A stretch of DNA of 35,227 nucleotides from Bacteroidales bacterium (lineage in GTDB: Bacteria; Bacteroidota; Bacteroidia; Bacteroidales; UBA12481). The notes under the pieces were generated by a model. The model made no database searches, was not told the DNA's origin, and saw nothing but the letters and a program-made list of their open reading frames with translations. A program made the position numbers and the translations under genes. The stretch is taken from positions 1-35,227 of the forward strand of contig JAAYIP010000219.1 of NCBI GenBank assembly GCA_012523435.1. Reading direction: 5' to 3'. Positions within the stretch are counted from its first letter, which is position 1. Each line of letters begins with the position of its first letter. Below are positions 8,536-18,771 of this stretch, piece after piece.

Positions 8536-9156
8536 ATGCAAGGCTTAATCGGGAAAAAAATCGGGATGACTTCGGTCTTTGATGCCAATGGAAAGAATAT
8601 TCCATGCACCGTGGTTGGAGTCGGTCCCTGTGTGGTTACCCAGATCAAGACCCAGGAAACGGATGGGTACGAAGCGGTGCAAGTGGCCTTTGACGATAAA
8701 AAGGAAAAGAAAACCACTAAAGCCATGCTGGGTCACTTCAAAAAAGCCAATACCACACCGAAACGGCAAGTTCACGAGTTCCCCAAGGATAATGGTGAAT
8801 CTATTAACCTTGGTGATCTGATCACAGTCGAGAATTTTAGTAATGAACAGTGGGTTAACGTTACGGGTGTAAGCAAGGGTAAGGGTTTTCAGGGTGTTGT
8901 CAAAAGACACGGCTTTAGCGGTGTCGGCGATAGCACACACGGTCAACATAACCGACTGAGAGCTCCTGGTTCGCTTGGCGCCTCCTCCTACCCTAGTAGG
9001 GTTTTTAAAGGAATGCGAATGGCCGGTCAGGACGGAAATCGAACCGTCAAAATGATCGGGCTACAGATCATGAAAATCATTCCGGAACATAATCTAATGG
9101 TTTTAAAAGGATCAGTTCCGGGTGCCAAAGGTTCATACTTAATAATTGAGAGGTAA
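8536..9156 (+). CDS. rplC: 50S ribosomal protein L3
   Basis: 206 residues, normal for uL3. The N-terminus [17 protein letters not shown] and the central extension near the peptidyl transferase centre ([13 protein letters not shown], then [19 protein letters not shown]-like and RMAGQDG) are conserved. Gln in the GQDG segment is the position methylated by PrmB in some bacteria. The stop overlaps the rplD start by one base (TAATG), which suggests coupled translation. Confidence 0.97.
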   Translation: MQGLIGKKIGMTSVFDANGKNIPCTVVGVGPCVVTQIKTQETDGYEAVQVAFDDKKEKKTTKAMLGHFKKANTTPKRQVHEFPKDNGESINLGDLITVENFSNEQWVNVTGVSKGKGFQGVVKRHGFSGVGDSTHGQHNRLRAPGSLGASSYPSRVFKGMRMAGQDGNRTVKMIGLQIMKIIPEHNLMVLKGSVPGAKGSYLIIER

Positions 9157-9785
9157 TGGAAGTAGCAGTAGTTAATAATAGCGGCGAGAAAACCGGTCGA
9201 ACCGTCCAATTGCGGGACGATGTATTCTCCATCACCCCCAATGACCATGCTATCTACCTGGATGTAAAGCAGTTTTTGGCTAATCGCAGGCAGGGTACGC
9301 ATAAGGCTAAGCAACGTAATGAGGTGGCCGGAAGTACAAAGAAACTGAAGCGCCAGAAGGGTACCGGTACCGCTCGTGCCGGTAGTATCAAATCCCCGCT
9401 TTTTAGAGGAGGGGGAAGAGTGTTCGGCCCAATGCCACGGGATTACAGTTTTAAACTCAATAAGAAAGTTAAACAACTGGCCCGAAAATCAGCTCTCTCC
9501 TATAAAGCTCAAAATGACCGAATCATGGTACTTGAGGACCTTGTTTTGGAGGCCCCAAAGACCCGAATGATTGCTGAAATCAGGCAAAACCTGAGACCTG
9601 ACGACAAAAAAATGCTATTGGTTTTAAATCAACCGAATAAAAACATATATTTGTCGTCTCGAAATTTACAGGGAATTAAAGTCGTAACAGTTTCAGAATT
9701 AAACACTTACGATGTACTCAATGCTTCAACTGTTGCCTTTTTCGAGAGTTCGGTTGACGCTTTAAATGAAAATTTCGGACAATAA
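9156..9785 (+). CDS. rplD: 50S ribosomal protein L4
   Basis: 209 residues, normal for uL4. The long loop lining the exit tunnel constriction is present ([20 protein letters not shown], then [14 protein letters not shown]). In E. coli L4 represses the S10 operon through its leader. No equivalent leader is seen here, because S10 lies inside a larger transcription unit. It overlaps rplC by one base. Confidence 0.97.
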   Translation: MEVAVVNNSGEKTGRTVQLRDDVFSITPNDHAIYLDVKQFLANRRQGTHKAKQRNEVAGSTKKLKRQKGTGTARAGSIKSPLFRGGGRVFGPMPRDYSFKLNKKVKQLARKSALSYKAQNDRIMVLEDLVLEAPKTRMIAEIRQNLRPDDKKMLLVLNQPNKNIYLSSRNLQGIKVVTVSELNTYDVLNASTVAFFESSVDALNENFGQ

Positions 9786-9798
9786 GAAAGCAGAGACA

Positions 9799-10089
9799 AT
9801 GGATATTTTGATCAAGCCAATCGTGACCGAAAAAATGACAGGACAGACTGATGTGCTGAAATGTTACGGTTTTATTGTTGACAAGAGAGCCAACAAACAC
9901 CAGATTAAGCAGGCGGTAGAGGAAATGTACAGTGTGTCGGTGGTATCGGTTAACACGATGCGTTACGGCAGCAAGACCAAATCCAGATATACCCGCTCAG
10001 GCATGGTTCGAGGCCGGACTGCAGCTTTCAAGAAAGCGATTGTTTCACTTGCCGAAGGCGATGTAATTGATTTTTACAGCAATATTTAA
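9799..10089 (+). CDS. rplW: 50S ribosomal protein L23
   Basis: 96 residues, typical uL23, starting MDILIKPIVTEKMT. An in-frame upstream start at 9766 would overlap rplD and add 11 residues with no family match, so the start at 9799 is preferred (13 nt after rplD). L23 sits at the tunnel exit and docks trigger factor and SRP. Confidence 0.96.
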   Translation: MDILIKPIVTEKMTGQTDVLKCYGFIVDKRANKHQIKQAVEEMYSVSVVSVNTMRYGSKTKSRYTRSGMVRGRTAAFKKAIVSLAEGDVIDFYSNI

Positions 10090-10095
10090 TCAGAG

Positions 10096-10920
10096 ATGGC
10101 AGTACGCAATTTTAAACCGGTTACCCCGGGGCAGAGAGAGAAAGTCATAAGCACCTTCGAGGAGATTACCCGGAGTGTGCCTGAGAAGTCTTTATTGAAG
10201 CCTTTGAAGAAATCGGGCGGCCGTAATAATTCAGGCAGGATGACCATGCGGTATATGGGAGGAGGACACAAACAGATGTACCGCGTCATCGATTTTAAAA
10301 GAGATAAAGACGGTATCCCGGCTAAGGTTTCGTCAATCGAATATGATCCGAACCGTACCGCTCGCATTGCCCTGTTGGTTTATGCAGATGGTGAAAAGAG
10401 ATATATCCTTGCTCCTAATGGTGTAAAAGCCGGGCAGCAGGTTGTGTCCGGATCAGGTGTAGCTCCCGAAATTGGCAATTGCCTCCCGCTTGGTGAAATT
10501 CCTCTCGGAACAGTTGTGCACAATATCGAGTTGCGACCGGGTCAGGGAGGTGCGATGGCACGTAGTGCCGGATCCTATGCCCAGCTCGTATCAAGAGAGG
10601 GGCGTTACGCAATTCTGAAGATGCCTTCTAGCGAAATCAGGCTGATTTTAACTACCTGCCGGGCAACGGTTGGATCAGTTAGTAATTCAGACCATGGCCT
10701 AGAGAGCGACGGGAAAGCCGGTCGGAAGCGTTGGATGGGACGTCGTCCGCGTACCAGAGGTGTTGTGATGAACCCGGTGGATCACCCAATGGGTGGTGGC
10801 GAAGGCCGTTCATCTGGAGGTCATCCGCGCTCGCGCAAAGGATTGCTGGCTAAGGGTTACAAAACCCGCAGGAGTAAAAAGGCCTCATCAAAATTCATTC
10901 TTGAAAGACGTAAGAAATAA
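10096..10920 (+). CDS. rplB: 50S ribosomal protein L2
   Basis: 274 residues, normal for uL2. The family signature near the C-terminus reads [23 protein letters not shown]. It keeps the His of VDHP that is linked to peptidyl transferase function, but has Met where many bacteria have a second His (HPHGG). The C-terminal tail is rich in Lys and Arg, as expected for rRNA binding. Six nt after rplW. Confidence 0.97.
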   Translation: MAVRNFKPVTPGQREKVISTFEEITRSVPEKSLLKPLKKSGGRNNSGRMTMRYMGGGHKQMYRVIDFKRDKDGIPAKVSSIEYDPNRTARIALLVYADGEKRYILAPNGVKAGQQVVSGSGVAPEIGNCLPLGEIPLGTVVHNIELRPGQGGAMARSAGSYAQLVSREGRYAILKMPSSEIRLILTTCRATVGSVSNSDHGLESDGKAGRKRWMGRRPRTRGVVMNPVDHPMGGGEGRSSGGHPRSRKGLLAKGYKTRRSKKASSKFILERRKK

Positions 10921-10938
10921 CCGAAAAATCACGAGCGC

Positions 10939-11208
10939 ATGAGCCGATCATTAAAAAAAGGTCCGTTTATCGAAGTCAGCCTGGAAAAAAAGGTGATGGC
11001 AATGAATAGTACCGGTAAAAAAACGGTGGTTAAAACCTGGGCACGCAGGAGCATCATCTCCCCTGATTTTGTTGGGCATACGGTTGCCGTACACAATGGT
11101 AATAAATTCATTCCGGTCTATGTTACCGAAAATATGGTAGGGCACAAATTCGGAGAATTCGCTCCTACACGTAACTTCCGCGGACATGCAGGAAACCGGA
11201 AGAGGTAA
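10939..11208 (+). CDS. rpsS: 30S ribosomal protein S19
   Basis: 89 residues, typical uS19. It has the [11 protein letters not shown] start, the [22 protein letters not shown] core and the C-terminal [18 protein letters not shown]. It pairs with S13 in the 30S head and contacts A-site tRNA. Located 18 nt after rplB. Confidence 0.97.
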   Translation: MSRSLKKGPFIEVSLEKKVMAMNSTGKKTVVKTWARRSIISPDFVGHTVAVHNGNKFIPVYVTENMVGHKFGEFAPTRNFRGHAGNRKR

Positions 11209-11247
11209 GTTGAAATTCAGTATACAAGAAGATAAAAGTTAGAAACA

Positions 11248-11664
11248 ATGGGTTCCAGAAAGCAAGAGCGGGCAAATCAGATTAAGGAAGGGCGCAAAGA
11301 ACTTTACCTTGCCGCACTTAGAAATAATCCGACCTCGCCACGAAAGATGAGGCTGGTTGCCGATATGATCCGTGGAATGGAAGTGAATAAGGCACTTGAC
11401 GTGCTGAAATTTAACCCCAAAGAGGCATCCAGAAAGCTTGAAAAACTGCTGATGTCGGCAATTGCCAACTGGCAGGCCAAAAACGAAGGGGAACGGATCG
11501 AAGAGAGCCACCTCTATGTAAAAGATGTTTATGTGGATTCGGGCAGAATCCTTAAACGCCTGAGACCTGCACCACAAGGCCGGGGCCACCGGATCAATAA
11601 ACGCTCCAACCACGTGACCATTTTCCTGGATAGTAAAAAACAAGTTGAAAAAACGGACGCATAA
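11248..11664 (+). CDS. rplV: 50S ribosomal protein L22
   Basis: 138 residues, slightly longer than E. coli L22 (110) because of an N-terminal Lys/Arg/Glu-rich extension (residues 1-25). The core [21 protein letters not shown] and the tunnel hairpin [20 protein letters not shown] are present. The hairpin lines the exit tunnel where macrolide-resistance changes occur in other bacteria. rpsC starts immediately after the stop. Confidence 0.96.
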   Translation: MGSRKQERANQIKEGRKELYLAALRNNPTSPRKMRLVADMIRGMEVNKALDVLKFNPKEASRKLEKLLMSAIANWQAKNEGERIEESHLYVKDVYVDSGRILKRLRPAPQGRGHRINKRSNHVTIFLDSKKQVEKTDA

Positions 11665-12357
11665 ATGGGACAAAAAGTAAACCCGATTAGTAATCGCCTT
11701 GGCATCATCAAGGGTTGGGATTCCAACTGGTATGGCGGAAGTGATTTTACCGAAAAACTCGTTGAAGATTACAAAATCCGTGAATACCTGAATGCCCGAC
11801 TGGCCAAAGCAAGCGTTTCTAAGATCGTGATTGAGCGTACACTTAAGCTGATCACCATTACAGTCAATACGGCACGCCCGGGTATTATTATCGGAAAAGG
11901 CGGGCAAGAGGTTGATAAACTTAAGGAAGAGCTGAAGAAGATCACCAATAAAGAGGTGCAGATTAATATCTTCGAGATTAAGCGACCCGAACTGGACGCC
12001 GTCATCGTAGCTAGTAATATCGCTCGGCAGCTCGAAGGGAAGATTGCTTACAGACGCGCCATTAAAATGGCTATCGCTTCAACGATACGAATGGGCGCTG
12101 AAGGAATTAAAGTGCAGATATCCGGTCGATTGAACGGAGCTGAAATGGCTCGGTCCGAGACCTACAAGGAGGGAAGAATCCCGCTGCATACACTACGTGC
12201 CGATATCGACTATGCCCTGGCTGAAGCCCATACTAAGGTCGGAACAACTGGCATCAAAGTGTGGATTTGCAAAGGAGAGATCTACGGCAAGAGAGACCTT
12301 TCACCCAATATTGGAGCAAAAGCCCCGAGAAAAGGATTTAAAAAGAAAAGAGGTTAA
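11665..12357 (+). CDS. rpsC: 30S ribosomal protein S3
   Basis: 230 residues, normal for uS3. The N-terminus [20 protein letters not shown] and a KH domain with the loop [17 protein letters not shown] (about residues 72-92) are present. The C-terminal S3 domain includes [17 protein letters not shown] and the [13 protein letters not shown] strand. S3 forms part of the mRNA entry channel and its helicase activity. The ATG directly abuts the rplV stop. Confidence 0.97.
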   Translation: MGQKVNPISNRLGIIKGWDSNWYGGSDFTEKLVEDYKIREYLNARLAKASVSKIVIERTLKLITITVNTARPGIIIGKGGQEVDKLKEELKKITNKEVQINIFEIKRPELDAVIVASNIARQLEGKIAYRRAIKMAIASTIRMGAEGIKVQISGRLNGAEMARSETYKEGRIPLHTLRADIDYALAEAHTKVGTTGIKVWICKGEIYGKRDLSPNIGAKAPRKGFKKKRG

Positions 12358-12386
12358 CCAGTACCGACTGAATAATAGTAATCGCC

Positions 12387-12821
12387 ATGTTACAACCGAA
12401 AAAAACAAAATACAGAAGGCAGCAAAAGGGTAGGATGAAGGGTAACTCCCAGCGAGGGAATCAGCTTGCCTTCGGTTCCTACGGGATCAAAGCAATGGAG
12501 ACCTGCTGGATGACTGGAAGACAGTTGGAGGCAGCTCGTATTGCGGTAAACCGTTACATGCAGCGTCAGGGTCAGGTTTGGATTCGTGTGTTTCCGGATA
12601 AGCCTATCACCAAAAAGCCTGCCGAAGTTCGTATGGGTAAAGGTAAAGGTGCTCCTGAAGGATTCGTTGCACGAGTTACTCCCGGTCGCATCCTGTTCGA
12701 AGCAGAAGGGGTCTCCCTGGATGTAGCCCGCGAAGCCTTACGTCTGGCTGCTCAGAAACTCCCGATCAAGACGAAGTTTATTGTCAGACATGATTTTGTT
12801 GAAAGCACAACCGAGGAATAA
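12387..12821 (+). CDS. rplP: 50S ribosomal protein L16
   Basis: 144 residues, typical uL16. It starts [19 protein letters not shown] and has the [14 protein letters not shown] and [12 protein letters not shown] segments. L16 organises the A-site tRNA region and is a late 50S assembly protein. Its stop overlaps the rpmC start by one base. Confidence 0.97.
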   Translation: MLQPKKTKYRRQQKGRMKGNSQRGNQLAFGSYGIKAMETCWMTGRQLEAARIAVNRYMQRQGQVWIRVFPDKPITKKPAEVRMGKGKGAPEGFVARVTPGRILFEAEGVSLDVAREALRLAAQKLPIKTKFIVRHDFVESTTEE

Positions 12822-13030
12822 TGAAAAACGTTGAAATTCGCGAATTGACAGCCAAGGAACTGATCGAAAGGATCGATACCGAGAAGGCTAACCTGGTTAG
12901 GATGAACATGAACCACACGGTTTCGCCGTTGGATCGTCCTCACCAGATCCTCCATACCAGGCGTCTTGTCGCCCAACTTAAGACGGAATTGCGCAAGAGA
13001 CAGCTTAATGAAAATAAGAAAAGTGAATAA
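12821..13030 (+). CDS. rpmC: 50S ribosomal protein L29
   Basis: 69 residues, normal for uL29. Two predicted helices include [20 protein letters not shown] and the family element [17 protein letters not shown]. It binds 23S rRNA at the tunnel exit next to L23. Translationally coupled to rplP (TAATG) and 2 nt before rpsQ. Confidence 0.95.
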   Translation: MKNVEIRELTAKELIERIDTEKANLVRMNMNHTVSPLDRPHQILHTRRLVAQLKTELRKRQLNENKKSE

Positions 13031-13032
13031 CC

Positions 13033-13293
13033 ATGGAAGGTAACAGAAATCTGCGCAAAGAACGCACCGGAGTGGTGGTCAGCAATAAAATGGAAAAATC
13101 CATCGTGGTTGCTGTAAAAAGGAAAGTAAAACATCCGATGTACGGAAAGTTTGTCAATAGAACGACCAAGTTTGTCGCTCACGATGAGCAAAACACCTGT
13201 AACGAGGGTGATCTGGTCCGGATCATGGAAACCCGGCCGCTCAGTAAGCGCAAGAACTGGAGATTAATCGAAATTATTGAAAGAGCCAAGTAA
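13033..13293 (+). CDS. rpsQ: 30S ribosomal protein S17
   Basis: 86 residues, an OB-fold uS17. The conserved [19 protein letters not shown] and [19 protein letters not shown] stretches are followed by [18 protein letters not shown]. It is a primary 16S rRNA-binding protein. Two-base gaps on both sides suggest tight translational coupling. Confidence 0.97.
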   Translation: MEGNRNLRKERTGVVVSNKMEKSIVVAVKRKVKHPMYGKFVNRTTKFVAHDEQNTCNEGDLVRIMETRPLSKRKNWRLIEIIERAK

Positions 13294-13295
13294 CC

Positions 13296-13661
13296 ATGAT
13301 ACAACAAGAATCCAGAATGATTGTGGCCGATAATAGTGGCGCTAAAGAGGTCTTGTGCATCCGCGTTTTGGGCGGAACCAGCCGGAAATACGCGTCGATC
13401 GGTGACAAAGTGGTGGTAACCGTGAAGTCAGCCCTGCCTGGTGGCGAGCTAAAAAAAGGCACCGTATCGAAAGCGGTTATTGTCCGCACCGCAAAAGAGA
13501 TTCGTCGCAGCGATGGTTCTTATATCCGTTTTGACGACAACGCTTGTGTGTTGCTCAACAATTCAGGTGAGATCCGGGGTACCCGTATCTTTGGGCCGGT
13601 GGCAAGGGAACTTCGCGAGAAATATATGAAAATTGTTTCCCTGGCACCTGAGGTGTTATAA
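13296..13661 (+). CDS. rplN: 50S ribosomal protein L14
   Basis: 121 residues, normal for uL14. It has [47 protein letters not shown] and the C-terminal [28 protein letters not shown] in outline. It sits at the subunit interface (bridge B8) and is the docking site of RsfS in other bacteria. Confidence 0.97.
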   Translation: MIQQESRMIVADNSGAKEVLCIRVLGGTSRKYASIGDKVVVTVKSALPGGELKKGTVSKAVIVRTAKEIRRSDGSYIRFDDNACVLLNNSGEIRGTRIFGPVARELREKYMKIVSLAPEVL

Positions 13662-13675
13662 TAAAAGCACGGACC

Positions 13676-13999
13676 ATGCAGAAGAAAATTAAGATAAAAA
13701 AGGGAGATACGGTAATGGTAATTGCCGGAAACTCCAAAGGCCAGCAAGGCCGAGTGCTGGAAGTGATTCGCGATAAGGAGCGGGCTCTGGTGGAAGGAGT
13801 AAACATGCTTTCCAAACATACCAAAGCTGATAAGAATGCTCCCCAGGGTGGAATCATCAAAAAAGAAGGGCCAGTTCATTTATCCAATCTAATGATTGTG
13901 GATCCTGCATCAGGAAAACCAACCCGCGTTGGCCGTCGGTTGGGTGAGAAGGGTAAACTGGTTAGATTTTCGAAGAAATCAGGAGAGGAGATTAAGTAA
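13676..13999 (+). CDS. rplX: 50S ribosomal protein L24
   Basis: 107 residues, normal for uL24. The KOW motif is visible near the N-terminus ([22 protein letters not shown]-like, about residues 9-31). It is an assembly initiator for the 50S subunit near the tunnel exit. Its stop shares one base with the rplE start. Confidence 0.96.
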   Translation: MQKKIKIKKGDTVMVIAGNSKGQQGRVLEVIRDKERALVEGVNMLSKHTKADKNAPQGGIIKKEGPVHLSNLMIVDPASGKPTRVGRRLGEKGKLVRFSKKSGEEIK

Positions 14000-14556
14000 T
14001 GGAATACGTACCGTCATTAAAGAAAAAATACCAGGAAGAGGTCGTTCCTGCATTAACCAAAGAGTTTGGTTACCATTCGGTCATGCAGGTGCCACGCCTG
14101 GAAAAAATCGTAATCAACCGGGGCGTCGGTCGTGCTGTCGCTGATAAAAAGCTGATAGAGGTTGCTCAGGAAGAACTAACCAATATCACCGGCCAGAAAG
14201 CGGTTCAAACTATCTCCAAAAGAGATATCTCCAACTTCAAGCTGCGTCAGAAGATGCCGATTGGAGTGAAAGTGACCCTGCGCCGTGAACGGATGTATGA
14301 GTTTCTTGAACGCCTGATCGCTGTAGCTTTGCCAAGGATCAGGGATTTCAACGGAGTGAATGCTAAGTTTGACGGACGCGGGAATTATACCCTCGGTATT
14401 ACCGAACAAATTATTTTTCCTGAGATCGATATTGACAAGCTCCACTCCATCATCGGTATGGAAATCAGTTTTGTCACTACAGCAAATAGCGATGAGGAGG
14501 GTTTTGCCCTGCTCAAGGGATTTGGAATGCCTTTTAAATCAATAAATAAGAAATAG
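13999..14556 (+). CDS. rplE: 50S ribosomal protein L5
   Basis: 185 residues, normal for uL5. The conserved [17 protein letters not shown] strand, the [19 protein letters not shown] segment and [16 protein letters not shown] are present. It binds 5S rRNA in the central protuberance and contacts P-site tRNA. Coupled to rplX through TAATG. Confidence 0.97.
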   Translation: MEYVPSLKKKYQEEVVPALTKEFGYHSVMQVPRLEKIVINRGVGRAVADKKLIEVAQEELTNITGQKAVQTISKRDISNFKLRQKMPIGVKVTLRRERMYEFLERLIAVALPRIRDFNGVNAKFDGRGNYTLGITEQIIFPEIDIDKLHSIIGMEISFVTTANSDEEGFALLKGFGMPFKSINKK

Positions 14557-14558
14557 GT

Positions 14559-14828
14559 ATGGCAAAAGAGTCCATGAAGGCCCGCGAGGTCAAAAGACAA
14601 AAAATGGTAGCCAAATACGCCGCGAAACGCGAACGTCTGAAGGCTGAAGGTGATTTTGCCGCACTGAGCAAACTTCCTAGAAATTCTTCCAAAGTACGCC
14701 TGCACAACCGGTGCAGTTTAACCGGAAGGCCGAAAGGGTACATGCGCCAGTTCGGGATCAGCCGAATCTCGTTCAGAGAGATGGCATCCCAGGGGTTGAT
14801 ACCAGGTATTAAGAAAGCAAGTTGGTAA
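14559..14828 (+). CDS. rpsN: 30S ribosomal protein S14 (zinc-independent form)
   Basis: 89 residues, in the longer C-minus class rather than the 61-residue zinc class. The C-terminal part [20 protein letters not shown] keeps a single Cys and lacks the CxxC pairs that bind zinc. The family core [21 protein letters not shown] is present. It stabilises the 30S head. Confidence 0.96.
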   Translation: MAKESMKAREVKRQKMVAKYAAKRERLKAEGDFAALSKLPRNSSKVRLHNRCSLTGRPKGYMRQFGISRISFREMASQGLIPGIKKASW

Positions 14829-14848
14829 TATTATAACAAAAGAATAAG

Positions 14849-15244
14849 ATGACTGATCCGATTGCAGATTTCCTGACGCGCATTCGCAATGCGATCATGG
14901 CCAAGCATAAAGTGGTTGAGATTCCGGCATCCAACATCAAAAAGGAGATGACAAAAATCCTTTTTGACAAGGGTTACATTCTGAGCTACCGGTTTGAAGA
15001 TGATGACAAGCAGGGAATCATAAAGATTGCCCTTAAGTATCACCCAATTTCCCGAATTCCAGCTATTAAACACCTGCAAAGGATTAGTAAGCCGGGCCTT
15101 AGAAAGTACTCCGATGTGGATAATCTTCCAAGGGTTCTGAACGGAATGGGTATTGCTATCCTTTCAACATCAAAAGGATTGATGACTGACAAGGAAGCTC
15201 GCCGGGAGAAAGTTGGCGGTGAGGTATTGTGTTACGTATATTAA
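14849..15244 (+). CDS. rpsH: 30S ribosomal protein S8
   Basis: 131 residues, normal for uS8. It starts [18 protein letters not shown] and ends in the family signature [20 protein letters not shown], then GGEVLCYVY. In E. coli S8 represses the spc operon by binding an rplE leader structure. I see no obvious copy of that target here. Confidence 0.97.
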   Translation: MTDPIADFLTRIRNAIMAKHKVVEIPASNIKKEMTKILFDKGYILSYRFEDDDKQGIIKIALKYHPISRIPAIKHLQRISKPGLRKYSDVDNLPRVLNGMGIAILSTSKGLMTDKEARREKVGGEVLCYVY

Positions 15245-15257
15245 AAAGTTATTGACC

Positions 15258-15812
15258 ATGTCAAGAATTGGAAAATTACCGATTAACATACCTGCCGGAG
15301 TGACCATTAAGGTCTCCGATTCGAATCTGGTAGAGGTAAAAGGCCCTCTCGGAACTCTTACCCAGCAGGTTGATCCGGATATCACTCTCAAAGTAGAGGA
15401 TGGTCAGCTGACACTCAGTCGGCCAACTGAACAGCAACGCCACCGGGCACTGCACGGTCTCTATCGTTCGCTAGTACAGAATATGGTGACGGGTGTTTCG
15501 ACAGGATACGAGATTAAACAGGAACTGGTAGGGGTAGGATACAAGGCTACCGCTGACGGTCAGGTCCTTGAAATGAACCTGGGATATTCCCATCCAATCA
15601 TCATGCAGCTTCCTCCGGAAGTGAAAGTTGAAGCGGTCACTGAAAGAAGAAGTAATCCTTTCATTACCTTACGGAGTATTGATAAACAGCTTATCGGACA
15701 GGTGGCATCGAAGATTCGCTCACTGCGTAAACCGGAGCCTTACAAAGGTAAAGGTATCAAGTTCGTAGGTGAAGTCCTGCGACGGAAGTCGGGTAAAACC
15801 GCTGGTAGTTAA
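15258..15812 (+). CDS. rplF: 50S ribosomal protein L6
   Basis: 184 residues, normal for uL6, starting MSRIGKLPI. An in-frame start at 15213 would overlap rpsH and add 15 unmatched residues, so it is rejected. The duplicated L6 fold ends with the signature PEPYKGKGIKFVGEVLRRK. It binds near the sarcin-ricin loop. Confidence 0.97.
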   Translation: MSRIGKLPINIPAGVTIKVSDSNLVEVKGPLGTLTQQVDPDITLKVEDGQLTLSRPTEQQRHRALHGLYRSLVQNMVTGVSTGYEIKQELVGVGYKATADGQVLEMNLGYSHPIIMQLPPEVKVEAVTERRSNPFITLRSIDKQLIGQVASKIRSLRKPEPYKGKGIKFVGEVLRRKSGKTAGS

Positions 15813-15851
15813 TGCTGTTATTTAGATAATAAGTTAAAACGAGTAAATAAG

Positions 15852-16211
15852 ATGGCTTTTTCGAAGCACGAACGCAGACTGAAGATCAAAAGTCGGATAC
15901 GCAAGAAGATCGAGGGAACAAGTGAGTTGCCCCGTCTTTCCGTATACCGCAGTAATCGCCAGATTTCAGTTCAGGTGATTGACGATCTCTCCGGTCGTAC
16001 GCTCATTTCCGCTTCTTCATTGGAGAAGGAATTGGTGTTGAACCCGGGTGACAATAAGATAACACAGGCCAAACTGGTTGGGAAAAGAATAGCCGAGAAG
16101 GCTATTGCCCAAGGGATCACTCAGGTGGTCTTCGACCGGAATGGTTATTTGTATCACGGAAGAGTTAAATCATTGGCGGATGCTGCCCGGGAAGGAGGGC
16201 TAAAATTTTAA
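15852..16211 (+). CDS. rplR: 50S ribosomal protein L18
   Basis: 119 residues, normal for uL18. The N-terminus is Lys/Arg-rich ([16 protein letters not shown]), followed by [19 protein letters not shown] and the C-terminal [26 protein letters not shown] in outline. It binds 5S rRNA. The last codon overlaps the rpsE start (TAATG). Confidence 0.97.
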   Translation: MAFSKHERRLKIKSRIRKKIEGTSELPRLSVYRSNRQISVQVIDDLSGRTLISASSLEKELVLNPGDNKITQAKLVGKRIAEKAIAQGITQVVFDRNGYLYHGRVKSLADAAREGGLKF

Positions 16212-16732
16212 TGAATATGTCGACGAGCGTACTTAAAGTAAAAACGACCGACCTGGAACTGAAAGACCGGTTGGTAGCAATCAACCGAGTCACGAAGGTG
16301 ACCAAGGGGGGGCGAAACTTTAGCTTTTCCGCTATCGTGGTGGTTGGAAACGAAGATGGCGTTGTTGGCTGGGGCCTAGGTAAGGCTAATGAGGTGACAA
16401 CCGCTATCGCCAAAGGCGTGGAAGCAGCTAAGAAAAACCTGATCAAGGTGCCCATTATCAATGGAACAATACCTCACGAGCAGGTTGCCAGCTTTGGCGG
16501 AGCTACAGTATGGCTTAAACCAGCCTCCAGCGGTACTGGTGTAAAGGCTGGTGGTGCTATGCGTGCGGTTCTGGAAAGCGTTGGTGTAACCAGCGTACTC
16601 GCCAAATCCAAAGGCTCCTCGAACCCTCATAACCTGGTCAAAGCTACGATGGCAGCCCTTATGGAACTTAGAGATGCTATTACTGTAGCGCAGCATCGCG
16701 GAATAAGCCTGGATAAAGTTTTTAACGGATAA
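16211..16732 (+). CDS. rpsE: 30S ribosomal protein S5
   Basis: 173 residues, normal for uS5. The dsRBD-like N-domain has [19 protein letters not shown] (the loop where spectinomycin resistance arises in other species) and [10 protein letters not shown]. The C-domain has [15 protein letters not shown]. It acts in decoding fidelity with S4 and S12. An alternative Met lies two codons downstream of the annotated start. Confidence 0.97.
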   Translation: MNMSTSVLKVKTTDLELKDRLVAINRVTKVTKGGRNFSFSAIVVVGNEDGVVGWGLGKANEVTTAIAKGVEAAKKNLIKVPIINGTIPHEQVASFGGATVWLKPASSGTGVKAGGAMRAVLESVGVTSVLAKSKGSSNPHNLVKATMAALMELRDAITVAQHRGISLDKVFNG

Positions 16733-16753
16733 TCCGATCAGTAAGAGACAATT

Positions 16754-16936
16754 ATGGCCAAAATAAAAATTACACAGACCCGCAGTAAGATCCACTGTAC
16801 CGATCGTCAAAAAAAGACTTTGGAAGCATTGGGTTTGCGCAAAATGCATGCGACTGTGGAGCAAGAAGCCACCCCGCAAATTTTGGGAATGGTAGCAAAA
16901 GTTAAACATCTGGTTTCCGTCGAAACTGGTAAATAG
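16754..16936 (+). CDS. rpmD: 50S ribosomal protein L30
   Basis: 60 residues, the normal bacterial uL30 length. It has KIKITQTRSKIHCTDRQKKTL and LGLRKMHATVEQEATPQILGM, the family pattern. It is a small 50S protein near helix 38, absent in some bacterial lineages. Confidence 0.95.
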   Translation: MAKIKITQTRSKIHCTDRQKKTLEALGLRKMHATVEQEATPQILGMVAKVKHLVSVETGK

Positions 16937-16962
16937 TCTAATTTTCAAAAGAACATCCAAAA

Positions 16963-17409
16963 ATGGAATTGCATAATCTCAAACCAGCTGAAGGATCGGT
17001 TCATAAGGAGAAAAGAATCGGACGTGGACAGGGCTCTGGATACGGCGGAACATCGACCCGTGGACATAAGGGCGCAAAATCCCGTTCGGGTTTTCATACT
17101 AAAGTAGGATTCGAAGGTGGCCAGATGCCACTGCAGCGCCGTCTTCCTAAATTCGGTTTTAAAAATATCAATCGGAAAGAGTTCAAAGGTATTAACATCA
17201 GCACCTTACAACTGCTTGCTGATAAGAAAAGCCTGACACTGATTGATGTGGATGCGCTGATTGAAGCCGGTTTGGTTAAGAAAAATGATAAGGTAAAAAT
17301 TCTTGGAGACGGCACCCTGACTGCGAAATTGGAGGTTAGAGCACACGCTTTCTCCAATTCAGCTGTCAAGGCTATTGAAGCCCAGCAAGGAACCGTAGTT
17401 AAACTGTAA
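16963..17409 (+). CDS. rplO: 50S ribosomal protein L15
   Basis: 148 residues, normal for uL15. The Gly/Arg-rich N-terminal tail (RIGRGQGSGYGGTSTRGHKG, then AKSRSG) enters the rRNA core, followed by EGGQMPLQRRLPKFGF and the globular C-domain. It ends 4 nt before secY, as is common for this pair. Confidence 0.97.
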   Translation: MELHNLKPAEGSVHKEKRIGRGQGSGYGGTSTRGHKGAKSRSGFHTKVGFEGGQMPLQRRLPKFGFKNINRKEFKGINISTLQLLADKKSLTLIDVDALIEAGLVKKNDKVKILGDGTLTAKLEVRAHAFSNSAVKAIEAQQGTVVKL

Positions 17410-17413
17410 CGGG

Positions 17414-18748
17414 ATGAGAAGATTTATCGAAACCCTTAAGAACATTTGGAGGATTGAAGACCTCCGCGCGAGAATCCTTACCACATTGGGACTGATCTTG
17501 GTCTATCGGCTTGGCAGCTTTATCGTGTTGCCGGGGGTGGACCCGACGCAACTTGATGCTCTGCGCGAGCAGACAGCAGGAGGCCTGGAGGGATTGCTGG
17601 ATATGTTTTCGGGTGGTGCCTTCTCTAACGCTTCTGTTTTTGCTCTGGGTATTATGCCGTACATCTCCGCATCTATCGTGATCCAATTGCTCACGATCGC
17701 CGTCCCCTATTTTCAGCGTATGCAGAAAGAGGGCGAAAGCGGAAGAAAAAAGATGAATCAGATAACCAGATGGCTTACAGTTGCTATTACTGCAGCTCAA
17801 GGACCCAGCTACCTGTTTAACCTGCACCGACAATTGCCAGAAACGGCTTTTGTTGTGAGTGGAGCCTTCTTTACCATCTCCTCCGTGATCATCCTGACTG
17901 CCGGTACCCTCTTTATTATGTGGCTTGGTGAACGTATCACCGACAAGGGAATCGGAAACGGTATCTCACTCATCATTATGATCGGAATTATCGCCCGTCT
18001 TCCGTTTGCCCTCGCTGCAGAATTTGCTCAGAATCTTGAACAGCAGGGTGGTGGTCTCGTTATGGTTTCGGTTGAAATCATCCTACTCCTCATCGTTATC
18101 ATGGCATCTATTGCATTGGTGCAAGCTACACGACGAGTGCCCGTTCAATATGCTAAACGGATTGTAGGGAATAAGCAATATGGAGGCGTTAGGCAATATA
18201 TCCCTCTGAAAATCAATGCAGCAGGGGTTATGCCGATCATTTTCGCTCAAGCGTTTATGTTCCTCCCTATGATGCTGGGTCAGTTCGATACCGAAGGATC
18301 GGGTAAGTTCCTACAAGCTTTTGGAGACTATACCGGATTCTGGTATAATTTGACTTTTGCCTTGTTAATCATTGCATTTACGTATTTTTATACTGCCGTT
18401 ACTGTCAACCCGACGCAAATGGCAGAAGATATGAAACGAAACGGAGGTTTTATACCAGGTGTCAAACCTGGTAGAAAAACGGTCGAATTCCTTGACTCGA
18501 TCATGTCAAGGATTACTCTTCCGGGCTCAATCTTCCTGGCGATCATTGCTGTGCTGCCTGCACTGGCAAGTCTGATCGGAATCAATAGCCAGTTTGCCCA
18601 GTTCTTTGGGGGAACTTCCTTGCTGATTTTGGTTGGTGTTGTTCTTGACACACTCCAGCAGATTGAAAGCCATCTTTTAATGAGGCATTATGACGGACTG
18701 ATGAAATCAGGCCGCATCAAAGGCAGGGTTGGTGGCTCAGCTATTTAA
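17414..18748 (+). CDS. secY: Preprotein translocase subunit SecY
   Basis: 444 residues with about ten hydrophobic segments, the normal SecY length. It forms the protein-conducting channel of the Sec system in the inner membrane. Recognisable parts are the N-terminal cytosolic stretch, the plug-region YRLGSFIVLPGVD, FSGGAFSNASVFALGIMPYI, the cytosolic loop with RRVPVQYAKRIV and QYIPLKINAAGVMPIIFA, and the C-terminal DTLQQIESHLLMRHYDG. It exports the signal-peptide proteins seen elsewhere in the window, such as those at 401 and 33760. Confidence 0.97.
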   Translation: MRRFIETLKNIWRIEDLRARILTTLGLILVYRLGSFIVLPGVDPTQLDALREQTAGGLEGLLDMFSGGAFSNASVFALGIMPYISASIVIQLLTIAVPYFQRMQKEGESGRKKMNQITRWLTVAITAAQGPSYLFNLHRQLPETAFVVSGAFFTISSVIILTAGTLFIMWLGERITDKGIGNGISLIIMIGIIARLPFALAAEFAQNLEQQGGGLVMVSVEIILLLIVIMASIALVQATRRVPVQYAKRIVGNKQYGGVRQYIPLKINAAGVMPIIFAQAFMFLPMMLGQFDTEGSGKFLQAFGDYTGFWYNLTFALLIIAFTYFYTAVTVNPTQMAEDMKRNGGFIPGVKPGRKTVEFLDSIMSRITLPGSIFLAIIAVLPALASLIGINSQFAQFFGGTSLLILVGVVLDTLQQIESHLLMRHYDGLMKSGRIKGRVGGSAI

Positions 18749-18771
18749 CCTCGCTCAATGGAGTTCTTTGT

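Noticed and set aside
11239-11907. Open frame of 222 codons on the minus strand opposite rplV-rpsC
   Set aside because: It is a shadow of two well-conserved ribosomal protein genes; the translation has no recognisable motif or initiation context. Similar long antisense frames at 434-994 and 5525-6100 were rejected for the same reason.
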